64,000 nt of DNA from Echinococcus granulosus (Eukaryota; Platyhelminthes; Cestoda; Cyclophyllidea; Taeniidae), in assembly GCF_000524195.1 (NCBI RefSeq), contig NW_020170386.1, forward strand, positions 1,605,949 to 1,669,948, read 5' to 3'. How positions within the stretch are numbered: the stretch's first letter is position 1; each line of letters opens with the position of its first letter. Below are positions 43,101 through 55,400 of the stretch, piece after piece. The position numbers were made by a program, and so were the translations under genes. Below the pieces are notes generated by a model, which was not told the DNA's origin, searched no databases, and saw only the letters and a list, made by a program, of their open reading frames with translations.

Positions 43101-46100
43101 CAAATTATTGTGCTGAAGTCATATACCATCTGATGGAACATTGTGAGGCACTAAGGTGGGTAATCTACTCAAAATCCTTCTGATTAAAACTAAGTACTGA
43201 AAGTATATCTAAAATCCTTATTTTCATGGATGACTGAGGTATGAATCAGTTGGCCCAATCGACCTCTAACCTTTACACTTTCTCTAGTCGAGATCGTAGA
43301 AGCAGATGATCGTAAAGCCACACGTGCGCAGACTATCAGTGACACCAACTAAAGATCCTCTCGCCAAGTATCCCCGCTGGCACTACCTGACCTCCACCAC
43401 AGTGCACAGTGAAGCACTCCTCTGCCTGTTGTGTGTGTATGTGCATTTTGGTTCATTTTTCAGACCTGGAGTAATTTAACCGCGCGGTTAATTGCTTCTG
43501 ATCTTTGCCAAAGTATGCGCGAACGGCTATGCGTGCTTTCCCAACCAGTCTCCTAATTGTGCATTTTTCTGCCGAATGGGAATGTTAAATGGACAAAATA
43601 CCGGCCATGATCGCATTTTTATGAAAGGTGAAAATTGGGTATGTGCTGGCACCGCACTAAATCGTGCTAGAGTGATCAGATAGAAATAACCAGATCTTCA
43701 AATTGGGGAAATGAACTTAGACTGGAACATTATAGAGAGTAGTGAGTAAAGATGTACCGATCTATTAACTTGGGAAAAAGCTTTAATCTCGCCTCACTTG
43801 GAAGCCACCTTAGTGTTACCTACAGCTCTACGCATTACAACGGACGCCTCCCACTCAGTCTAGTCTTAATTCTCACTTCCATTGAAGAAGGCCAATCCAG
43901 TTGAAAGTGGTTATTTTAACTAAATGTCAAGACACCACGCACATGCACTTAAAAGCAATTAAATGATTTATTCAAGTTTTACAAACAGTTAAAGTGAAAC
44001 AGTGCAATTCAGTAATATAAACGTTAATAGGAAAATAATGTCATTTCCGAAACGAATATACACTATTTGTATGCAATGGAGGGCAATATCATTATTAAAA
44101 TGAACCTACAGGATATCTGGTGTTGAAATTCAGATTTTAAAGACTACATTAATAGAAAGATAGGAAAAGTCACTTGTGGTTAGCAAACTGTGGTTCGTCA
44201 CCGGACCTCCCAGCACTCAAAGTATTAGGTTTTTAAAGTGGTGCAAGGATGGATAAGTGAAAGAACAGACAAATGTTGAGATAGCACTGGGGGAATGAAT
44301 AAAGGGCACTTCCTTTGGTCATATTACGGCGTGTGAGTGGCTGCGTGCAGGCGAGCTTACAACCTCGTCTAATGTACCAATTTTCGCGACTACAAATGAT
44401 CGTAAATAACGCAGTTGGCCGGACCTCGAAGGAGACACATGGCTACTTGTAATGAACCAAAACTCTTCCTTTTCCTACGATTCCCCAAAGTGGTGCACCT
44501 GTTGGGACCCACACGTGTGTGTGCATGCGTATGTAGGTGTTGTGCACTCTCATAGATGTAATCCATGCAATTATTGACCATAATGGGTCAGCACACCTGT
44601 TCTACCTTTGGTAAATTGGTGAACCAAATCGGCCCCTGAAAACCACGGTGTCACGTCTAATACCACCAGAGCAAGTTATGACTGGGAAATGGCCCAGAAA
44701 AATTCGTGAACTGACTACAAACTTTTCAAATAAGCGACCCAGAACACTCTTCCAAAAAATAACCCAGCTGAAACAATTTCAGTCAGTCTTAATAGATCCT
44801 GAAACGGAAATAGTAAAAATAATTGCATGTCCAATCTCAATGAGATGCAGGCAGTGTCACTCCCGAAATTGGCAACCATCAACACGTGCCTCCAGTGAGA
44901 GTTTCATATGTGCCAGCTCTCCAAACCACTCGCTTGGGCAAGAGATGACTCGTCCTTACATCCCATAGCGGTTTAGATGCTTCGCACTCCACCCGATATT
45001 GCTGAAAGTGTAGCAGCTCCTAACGGTTAGAAAGAAGCCCTGGATCGCTTGACGGATAATGGTAATAACAACTTTGCTGAACTGAGTCGTGGTCCCACAA
45101 AACCCCTTCAGAGCAATACCCGTTGGGGTGCAGCATGTTCTTGCATTAGAAGTAAATTTGACGAGTCGACATCATAACGCTATTTTACTTACTCTAATGG
45201 GTTTTGAGGACAAATTTCACTTTCATTATGATTAAGAAGACCGATAAAATCACCACTACCTCTTACTTAAATACGTAGTAAATTATAACCGGAAGAACAA
45301 TGTACTAAAACAACTTAGTAGTCAAGGCCGATTAATTTGTCTCAATTTGCCAGGATCCACTTCCAACTTTGACGAGCTAGCTTTAGTGCTAACCGTTTAA
45401 AGAATGGCGGCTAATAGGGGAGAGTGAGAGGCGGCAACTAACCAGCAGAGATGATTGGATGATGGCCGGGCAATAAGCCGCACTTCCGCTGACTACTCTG
45501 AAAAATTGGCATTCTTTTTTTATGGGCACAGTAATGTGCGCGCCCAGCATCAGTATCCATCAAAACGCTACGGGATGTAATTCCAAACCACATATAATCG
45601 GCAGTAATTACGCCGCACGGGGCAGTCTGCACCACTCCTTGTACCCATGATACACGAAGCAGTGTTGGGACAGACCAATGACATGTGTCAGGGGTGGGTG
45701 ACGACTGGGAGAATAAAGTGCCCACGCGAGATACGCATGATAGAACAGCCCCCGAACAGAAGATACAGCAAGAGGGACGATGATTGCTGAGGAGGCCGAT
45801 GAAAAGGTTTTCATAAAGGCATAATTGAGAGAGTTAGTAAAAAGATGATTGATAAACAAACAAGAATTATGAAGGCCTTCTCACACATTCACTGCAAGTA
45901 ACTCCTGATACCAAAACTTTGCGCTAAGGTAGACACAAAGTGTGTGCAAGAAGCACGATAATCAAGCGTGAAAAGTAAAATTGCCGCATATGAGAACTAT
46001 TTCACTATCTACCCGTTATAATACAGAAACAACCTGTGATCAAATGCGTACCAAAAACACCTATAGCAATTCGATACCGATGAAGTCCAGTTTGAAATAA

Positions 46101-46151
46101 AGAGCCAGTGTATCATGATTATAATGAGTAAAGACCAGTTTTTACAACAAA
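40125..46151. other. Spacer downstream of NKX1, no supported gene
   Basis: The first part must contain the NKX1 3' UTR. About 6 kb without a recognisable gene on either strand; frames such as 44648-44968 (+) and 45438-45859 (-) lack domains and splice context. It contains a (CAAA)n-like tract near 41405 and a perfect 16-bp palindrome centred on CGCG at 43476-43491. Confidence 0.5.
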
Positions 46152-46706
46152 ATGGACAAAACCCTGCATACGGCTAAAAAATACCTTCAAACAAGACGGA
46201 GAAGTAACATCGAACAGATGGGCACGCCAAAAGTTTATTACTTTGATTGTCTTCCAAAACAACTGCATCCAAAGTATCCACGTAAATGCCTGACCAGAAA
46301 TTCGGGAAAAAGGAGCAACTACGTAGCCGTTACGCTTGCCTAACGTGCGACCTATGTTAGTAGTACACAATTCTAGTTAATGGTTGAACATACTAAAGAA
46401 AAGACTTATTTCTCCGAAGTAGATTGGGATTCTAGTACCGACGTTCATAAAGCACGTAAAACAAAAAATTTTCTACTATGCACTTTAAGTAGGAAATATT
46501 ATCACGAGTGGAACACCAAACACCGCCACGGTATGGAAAAGTATTGTACCAAAAATCCCAAGGCAGATTACACGATGGCGAAAAGTCCATCCTCATCCCA
46601 AACGGTTACGGTGAAGTTAACAATGAACAAAACATCATGCACGAATAATTTTCTTAATGATGAAAAACTATCTGAAGCTCTGTACAAATGGTTTCCATTG
46701 ATCTGA
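46152..46706 (+). CDS. Hypothetical small basic protein, two exons
   Basis: Exons 46152-46322 and 46377-46706 with a 54-nt GT-AG intron; the phase-0 join gives 166 residues. Without the intron the frame is broken by TAA and TAG. The product is very rich in Lys, Arg, Tyr and Asn and has no domain I recognise; the acidic FSEVDWDSS patch is the only local contrast. It overlaps the last exon of the minus-strand coiled-coil gene by 39 nt at its 3' end. It may be a chance open frame: codon choice gives no strong support and no homologue comes to mind. Confidence 0.3.
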
Positions 46707-47874
46707 CACTTCGAGTTGGGAGTAAAGGCTATTAAGCTAAAAGGAAAATAAAGCATTATACAACTTTAGAAAATTTTTGTAAAAAAGGAGAATTCCTAAG
46801 CATACCCGGGAGTATTGGTGCAGGGACACGTTAGTGCTCTCCTTATCCTCCTCCGACCCGTCTACTCCCTCTAAGTCGCAGTAAGCAAGACCTTTGGATT
46901 TAAATATCACACCTTCATTTTACAAGAGAAAAAAGCACGCAAAATGTGAATTCCTTGTCATAGGTAAAAAGGTGGCATGTTAGATTGGACGGTAAAGGAA
47001 TAAAAAACAGTTAAAATCACAAGTCCCATGTGATAACAAAATTTAAGGGGAAATCGAATCCACCAACCCCGAATTTCTCCATTTACTACGTCCTCAATTC
47101 CGATTTGCAAAATATTTTCATACATTCTCAGCTCAGCCCTGAAATAAAATAAAATTGGGTAGAGAAAGCCAAAAACGGAAAAAAAGAACTGATTGTACTC
47201 ACATAAATTGTAGCTAAAAGGGCCAGTACATGAACGAAAAATATGAAGGAAAAAAAATTTAAGTGCTACCTTATCTGAGCCAGCCGATTCTCCCGTTCAA
47301 TGTCCCTCTGTGATGATTCTGCAAGGACTTTTCGATGTCTTTCCTCAGATTCCTCAACCTGCTTTAAGAAGGTTTCACATTCATATTGCAAGTTTTTGCA
47401 TTCAAAACGCATCTTGTCCAAATTTTCTTGAACAGCATCGGAAGCAGTGTCCAGAGTTCTGAAGAGTTGTTCCTGATGTTCAACACCTGTCGTACATGAA
47501 GAAATAACGAGCACATTGCACAAGAGAATAAAAAGGATCTCAGCACTTATGGGACATATTCATGAAAATAAACAGGAAGGCAGTGTTTTACGTATGAGAA
47601 ATAAATCAAATAAGAAAGCAATAGGTTTCCTTGATGACGTACACACCTCATGAAAAAATGAAAAAGGAGGAAGCAAATGGAGAAACTTGTTCAAAGTGAC
47701 CTAAAAAGAACACCTCTATTTATTGATATGCAGAAAATGGAAATAAGTAACAATACCGAGTGCAAAATTCTTCATCCTCTTTTCATAACCACACCTCGAC
47801 CTCTTATGACCACTAGAGAGAAGGGCGATAATTGATGAGTAGAGACTGTCAACGTTTTCAAAATCTTTAGCCAT
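46668..47874 (-). CDS. Small coiled-coil protein, possibly kinetochore Spc25-like
   Basis: Five exons (minus strand): 47874-47757, 47486-47270, 47138-47068, 46912-46806, 46736-46668. They total 582 nt, a 193-residue ORF with every phase matching and good GT-AG sites. Residues about 40-115 are a long heptad-rich helix (EHQEQLFRTL through ESSQRDIEREN). Then comes ELRMYENILQIGIED followed by a beta-type stretch, NGEIRGVIFKSKG, and a short terminal helix ending WKPFVQSFR. This layout (coiled coil, LGLEI-like segment, hairpin, C-terminal helix) resembles Spc25 of the NDC80 kinetochore complex, whose RWD-like end has the same order and about the same size (Spc25 is roughly 220 residues). The resemblance is weak, and other small coiled-coil proteins remain possible. 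The gene structure is much more certain than the name. Confidence 0.6.
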
Positions 47875-49415
47875 CCTGGGGGAGAAACGCAAACATCTTG
47901 AATGCGACAGGCAAGCACAGAAAAAGACTAACTAGCAGCTAAACAACGGGGACAGCAACAACCACTTGAAATCTAAGACATTTAGTCAAACAGATTAAAG
48001 CAGTGAGAAATGCATTATTGAGTAGGAAAGGAAGAACAGAACCAGAACACTACAGCCACTGGCCAAACGAAATAAAAAGTGCGCGCCCGGTTTCAAATGT
48101 GTGAGCAAGACGAAAAAACTAACTCAAAAAAATTTGCTTCCAAGTCAAATTGCCCAGAGAAAACACAAGTAAGCATTCCTTCCAAAAAATAAATGTGTGG
48201 ATACCTAGTGTTGATGGAAGTCAGTTATGTTTCCTAGATAAAGGGTAAAACTAACTTTGAAGTTCCAACCCCAACCGATTGGCAATAATTTAAATTTCAT
48301 TGCTAAAATATCCCTCAAGATTAAACAAAGTCGTTAATTACAAAAATGTGACTCCTTACGCCCTCGTTAAAGCTGGTACGGACCAAACTGATAGTAAGGA
48401 AGTTTAGACCAAAATATAAAGAAGTAAAGCGCCACTGGCATAGACACAAAGGGCATTTACTTAAGGTCAAAGACACCTAGCGAAAAAATTAGGTTTTAAA
48501 TGGCTTTAATGGGCAGAGAGTTTACTCATCTGTCTTCTTACACTTTATTGTTATCCAATTACCTTGAAGAGTTCCGCTCAGGCAGTGGAGACGTAAAAAG
48601 TGTGATTGCGTAGCTGACACCTTCATATATGTGCAACGCACTAAGGCCACTCTACGACAAAAGAAGTCATGGTACTAAGGCAGAATATGCAAATTTGACC
48701 CACAGGTCGGCTTGGAGACCACTGACACCCCTCCGGAGTCAAGCTGCCCGGAGAATATGTAATGGGAAAGCTTACATATACCTCAGTGCCAAAACCAGGA
48801 GTTAAACTAACAGCAAAAGTATCGCATTCGTGTGTCGTTTGCACAATTATCTCCTTAAATCTTTAAGCGTTGATATCGCTTCCCTTGCCTGTAGTTTTCT
48901 TACGCTAAGAGCGGGGAATGTTGTTGAAAAAGTGGACGTCATATCAACTCCTCTGTTAAGAGTCACCTCTGCTTTGACTAACCACAGCAAATGCTAATCA
49001 TCTTTTTTATCGAGGCTTAGTGTCCACCCGTGGAAATTGCAATAACTTTTCTTGAAACAGTAATATGCAAGCTGATGAGTTCAGTGACTTATTAACATCC
49101 AGATAGACTGCCGAGGCATGGGCACTGTCGCAGGGCATTACTATAAAATGGGGTGCGGTTTCTGAGGCCCTACTACGACCTATGCATTTAGGTCACGTCG
49201 CCACAATTTTAACATCAATTTAAATTGTCACGTGGGCAATCATAAATTGATGAATTTTATTTGCTGTCAATTTGACGACCTGAAAAATATTCTTTTGACA
49301 GCAAAGAAAGCAATGGAATTGCAAGCATATTTTGCAGCTTGACTTTGAGCATGTTTATTGTTTTGTCATTATATGCAATAATGGCAGAATTACTTATTTG
49401 GGCACACATATTTAA
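47875..49415. other. Divergent spacer between the coiled-coil gene and ceramide kinase
   Basis: No supported coding frame. The start codons on either side point outward, so both promoters and the ceramide kinase 5' UTR should lie here. An upstream coding exon of ceramide kinase cannot be excluded. Confidence 0.45.
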
Positions 49416-52400
49416 ATGTCCGGTAAGGCTCACCCACTGTGCGCGGGTGGTATACAACTTTCAAATGACAAATCGACCATTTTGTTGTCTTTTATATCGC
49501 AACGAAGAATTTGTTGCCGTTTTACAGATCCCCGGAGTCGGCGGTCATTTGATTGTGCGATTTCGTGTTCTGACGTGCTTTTACCCGGGATGGCTGTTGG
49601 CGATTCATGTACGGGTGTTGATGTACACGATCTGACTGCTAATGAACATTATATTACCTGGAAGTGGACGCCTTTAGTCATGGGATCTTTCAGCTGTCAT
49701 CAAGTCGCCAGTAAAGCATTTCTCCCAGAACTTATTTGTAGGTGTCACAATTGAAACTAGATACGTTCTAAGTGTGAGAAGACTTGAAGCTTCAAGAACG
49801 TGTTGTAGTATCGGCGTGCTTTCCCGTAACGCAAATGAAGTAGGATTAATTGTACAATGTGTTTGTAAACTGAACTCTGGTCTATGGAGAATTCAAACTT
49901 GGAACGCCATCGGTCCGTCTAAGGAAGTTGACTCATACTATCATCGGATAAAACTCTATCGTGAACTCTCCAGTGAGTAAAAGTTATATAAAGCAAGTTT
50001 TCAATTGCATTTACCATGGGAAGGCCTGGTTGTAGTGTCCCCTAACGTGTTTTTTTTTTCGCCGAAAATGGCTTGTTTATATTCTGTTGTCACTGTTATT
50101 TTGTTCATAATATAGTATTAGCGGCTATTAAAATTTGCACTCAGTTTCAAGTTTTTAGTTCGAGTAGGCTCTAAAACAGCTGTTTTTGCGATGTGTGAGC
50201 CTATACGAATGTGTATACAGTCTGCCCATGTCAACTTATGTTTAAACTATGCAAACAAAAGACTTAATGTACCTTCCTCTTAGTTCCGTACCGTCCGCGA
50301 TCCCTTTTGGTTTTCATCAACCCCTATGGTGGGAAGAAGCTAGCCGAATTGATATTCTATTCAACTGTTCGCCCGATATTTAATTTAGCAGGTATCCGTA
50401 CAAAGGTCATAGGTAAGTCATATTTCCATGAATCTATTTATTCATTATGAGATTTGATTAATAGTGGGTATGCATTTCAGTAACTACACATCAAGGTCAC
50501 TGTGAAAACTTCATGCTCATGGAGGATCTTCATTCCTATGACGGGTATGTGAATCCCTTAAATAGATAAAAATAATTCTTTTTTGTGAACATTTAATTGA
50601 CGTAAGCTTGGATAAGTTCCTGTGTGTTGCTCCGTGTTTCAGTAACATGGGTCTGAAATATTCGTTACTTCAAGGGAAGTCCCGGAGAACACATGGAACA
50701 GTAGATAAGAGACACATTTGATTAGTTTGTCAGTTGCACTTTTTCCCAAGGTAACACATCATCGTATATCTAGTAAATTTTTAGAAGGTCTGTGTTTCTG
50801 CTGAATTTGATTGTGAAGTACTTAATTTGATTTCATCTGAAGGGAACGATGACCCATTCGTGACTGTTCTTTCCAACACTTATGTAATTGACAGTTGCAT
50901 AAGATTGGTTTGGGGGTATTTTGTTGAATTTTTCCCCTCCACAAGTTGAAGTGACGGCCCAATCACTAACTCGGGTCGTGTGCGTAGTCAGTAATGTATC
51001 TCATCTGCACGGATTTGTTTTAATACAGATTAAAATTGTAACAAATGGAAACGCTCCTATTTTTATGACTCTAGAAAAAATCGGATCTAAGCACCTTCCT
51101 TTTTGGACTTCGATAACGCATTATACTTCATCAACAATTTCAAGTATTCAGTGAAACTTGTATGACTCAATGTCTGTCTTAGATCACTTTATTATCCACA
51201 CACCGCTCACCGCAACTTGCTGCTTCCATTACTATGAACTGAATATTAGTGAATGTTTCGGGGTCTGGGCATATTTTGGACACTATAGTTGCCTATAAGA
51301 GCAAGAAAATGTTACATCCCTATGTCTTCTTCGAAAAAGGAGCCACTCTGGAATAGCGGAATTTCCAGGAGCTGTTTTGGCTCTTTTACATACCTCCAAC
51401 CCACCATAGAACCACGTACATGCTCAAGGTGTGATTTTGCTTACTGGAAAAGTTATTTTTAATTCACATCTTCTGATTACGACCGTTATCTCTTCAGTGC
51501 AAGGGACTTCAGGCTGATTAATGTTCCTGCGTGTTGTGATGCGCCAAGGATACATGAAAACCGTAGATGCCCGCCAAATTCACGTCGTTGCTTAGCATGT
51601 AGATTGTTTGTCAACAAACATTCATTTTTTCACCTTCCAGGAATTTTCACCTCTTACCCATTCTAGGACTTTTTATAAGCCCATATAGACAAGGACCAGA
51701 TTCAGGCAGTGTTATCTTATAGCCTGTAAGGTTTCGAAATTTTGACTTAAATTTAGCGTTGCTATTGTTATGTGCTAAGATTGAAGGCGTCAGTTATGGC
51801 TAGAGAAGGTGTACTTGTCTGAGGGCTGTAAGTTTTACCTACAAAGCGAATAATTTCGTGAAACAATCCGATTATAGTGGGATGGTGGTGGTGTTTGGGG
51901 TTTTCGTCTGCGGCGAATAGTCTACTTCAAAGTTTTACTACCCAGTTAATTAACAATGTTGTTTCAAACTTTCTTCCTCCATATTGGGCTTTGGCAGGAT
52001 AAATTCACACCCTTGTTTGATTGTCGCAATCACTGGGATCAGTCTAACATTAATTGCCATCTACTGGTGTCTAATCTTAGCACAATTTTATCGTGCTAAC
52101 TGTTCATCTTTCCCCTAAAATAGACACTTCAAAAAATGCTGACTTATGTTTAATAATTTCTTTGTTTTAGAAGTACCTATTGCATGAAGTAGTTAATCAA
52201 AGAAGCAAAATTAAGATTTTATCAAACATGCCCATGTTTGATTGGTGGGTGTTTCTTGTGCATTTCTTAATAAAATCAGTAGCGATGGCAAGAAGACGAC
52301 GCTTAATAAATTAGGCAATGACCTTGTCAGCATATTTCAACACTTTTGTCACGTGAAAACGTTTTTATAGCAGTTTTAGTAAATTTTGCTGAAATACTAC

Positions 52401-55400
52401 TTTAGTTACTCAACTTGGTGAGACGAGTTTAGGTTGTAAAATTACTTCTATTATGAGGTTGAGGCTTCTTTTCCCCAATTTTTTTTCATTTCCGCTGGTT
52501 TCAGAAATTGTTGGAAGTCAGTGAGTTTTGGTATAACCCTTTAGCCTCAAAGCTATTCACGTATTTCATCAATTTGATGCACCGCTATGTGGTTTTAACA
52601 ATTTCGAGTTGTAATTCATCGTCAGCGGTAGTATGTTAATCTTCATAACTGCCTAAATACTTGACATATTCGCCATAAGCCTAAGTTGTAATCACACCGC
52701 ACCATGTATAAATCTCCCTTGAGATTTACCCTTTTATGTGAGGCGCAGTCTCGACTCAAAAATGGCGGATTTTTCTGATTTGCAACTCCCTTAACCGACT
52801 CATGGACGTGGACCTTTTCCTGCATGCATAACTCCCTCCGCAATTCAGTTGAAGAGTGCAGGAACCGCACCACAGTATCGTATGATCTGCGATCAAGGAG
52901 AGAGAATTTGGTGGAATGAATATTGTGTAGACCTTAAAGAGTCTTTGGCAGTTATTGTTGACTTCAAGTGCTCAAAGGCCTCCCGTGCAGTTCTTGACGT
53001 TTAATATGGTTGAATAAATGTGCGTTTTAGAAGATTTTAACCATGTTGGGATCATGGATAACCGTTGTGCAAACCTTCTGCCTGGTCTGTGACGGGTTTA
53101 ATAGGTTATATTTTCGGCTTCATTTAACTTCTAAAGTGTTTATTTATCCAGGTGCCATCGGAGCTCGTGGCCCGAACGTATGATGAAATTACTTATAGAA
53201 CACCCCAGTAATCGTAAACTTTCTCCGGTGTTTTCAACTAATCGCTTGAGCAAGCAAAACAGTTGCGACCAACCTCACTGCAGGCATGCTGTCATGCACG
53301 ACAATCAGAAGAGTAATCCGTACTTTGGTTTTCATCGTAAAATTAAACTGCTGCGCTATTATCATAGGATATGAAAAGCACTTTCATTCTGCCAAATGAT
53401 CACTTGATTGCCATTATTTAAGTATCTGGCCGGAGCATGTATGATCCGTGCTTAGTTAAGCCAGCTGGAGCTACGGTAGGAATAAGTTTTTTTTTCGAGT
53501 AAATATAATTTCAATCTAGGCATATGCATTATCGTCTCTAAAGTGGATACGAACGTTTAGCTCCGGTTTCATACAAGTGTTTCAAGAATCAATTTACTGT
53601 AAATAACGTGTTCGTAATGCATGCGAGAGGTGGTTTTTTCTTTCCAAGGGTGGTAGCTGTCGGTGGAGATGGGCTCTTTTCAGAGCTGCTCCAAGGACTT
53701 CTGTACCGGACACGTACTGATGCAAAGCTTCCTCTATACAAGCAGCACAAGCCCTTCACCTCGGAAGTCACGCCTCAGCTCCGAATTGGACTTATTCCTG
53801 CCGGTAAAAGCAAGCTCTTGCATGCGTCAATTTTTGCGTTGTATTGCGATTTTTGTTGTCACTACTATGTGCCACCTCTGACCCATGCCATGTGTGTGCG
53901 CGTGGGGGCGGAGGAGGGGGGTATCGATTTTTATTTGAAGTGGCATTTGCGTAAGTGAAGCAAGTAATGCACGATAAACTACACGGCTTTAGTTTGTTCT
54001 AATGGATAAGTTCAATGATTACGTTTCCGCGGAGTATTTGTTCGAAAACACACCAGACAAATTGCGTGTCATCTACGGGGATGCTCGAGTTAAGACAGCT
54101 GGACTCAAAACGGGATGCAAAATTGAGGTTACAAAACGCGTTCTTAGACGACTTGTTTCACCTGGGAACTGGACTCGACTATCCATTCTTCGAGTAACTG
54201 GCCCTGACGATCAATCCATTGCTCAATTTAATCGTCTCGTTGAAGCCTGCATTCCGATGCATTCAAATCGGAGGGAGTATCCAAGACGAGCTTCTTCGAC
54301 TTTAATGGTAAGGCCACCCAATCATAATGAATCTGGGTTATCAAGAAGCTCACCTCAATCGTATCTACGGATGGTCCCTGTGAGAAGAAACGTTGACACC
54401 CCATCAGCAGTCAGTAATTATCCGAACGATTGGTTTCAATCGTGTGACCAGAAGGCTGGTTCAAGTACACATGAATTTGGTATGCGTACTTCCAACGATC
54501 ATATTCGCTCCGGGTCAGTTTCTTACAACAATACTCCCCAAAGTATAACTGAAACTGTTGCTCTTTCTCGGAAGACTGCATCGCGTAGCCGTTCAGAAGC
54601 CACACCGAAACCGAAGCCTCGAGGACTATACAGACGCTTTAATGACAGCGCTCTATTAAGTTCGCCTCCCAAAGATATGATTACTACCCGTAAAAGAACA
54701 GCGGTTCCTCATCGTCCAAGACCCGAAAGTGTTGGAATCTCGCGGCATTTATCTGAGAGGCAGCGAAATAAGGACCTGTCAATTAGTGAGCGTACAACAC
54801 TAAATGATGTAACTTCTGTCATAACTAATCCGGCAACAGGCGTAGGTTCCCTTCGACGTTCTAATCTTCGAAATGCTTCCGCTTCAACTAACACGAAGAG
54901 GTTGCATCTTTCAAGAAGCAGGATTTATGAACTGGAACATCGCCCAACGCAAGAACTCAGTCCAGATTCTCCAAGGAAACCTCGACGCCCACGTTCTCTG
55001 GGTGCACGAAACAGAGTGCAATCAAATTCTGATATTCTACTTAGTGTAAAGCGGGAAGCCAGTCATCGCTCGAAGAGTCCGACAAAAAAAGAACTCAAGG
55101 ATGTACCACAGGTGCTTGCTCCCCTAGGGAATATGAGCGTCAGAACTAGGCCTAGGAAAGCGAAACGAAGTCGGAAAAGTCCATTTCCAGAGCGAAGCGG
55201 TACTCATAGCACAAGTCCACATGATACCTTTACCCCAGACGATAATGAATGGGGTAGAGTAAAATCTGCCAAGTGTACTCCGTCGATATCGCCTTATAAA
55301 TTATCCAAGAAGGTCAAGCAAGAGTCACGTCTGTTAAATAAGGTAACAGCTGCAATAGACAATGGTGGAAATGACATTTCTGAACCTTCTGATGATAATA

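Noticed and set aside
44648..44968. Plus-strand 106-codon frame
   Set aside because: No recognisable domain, no ATG-associated context and no neighbouring exon; composition looks random.
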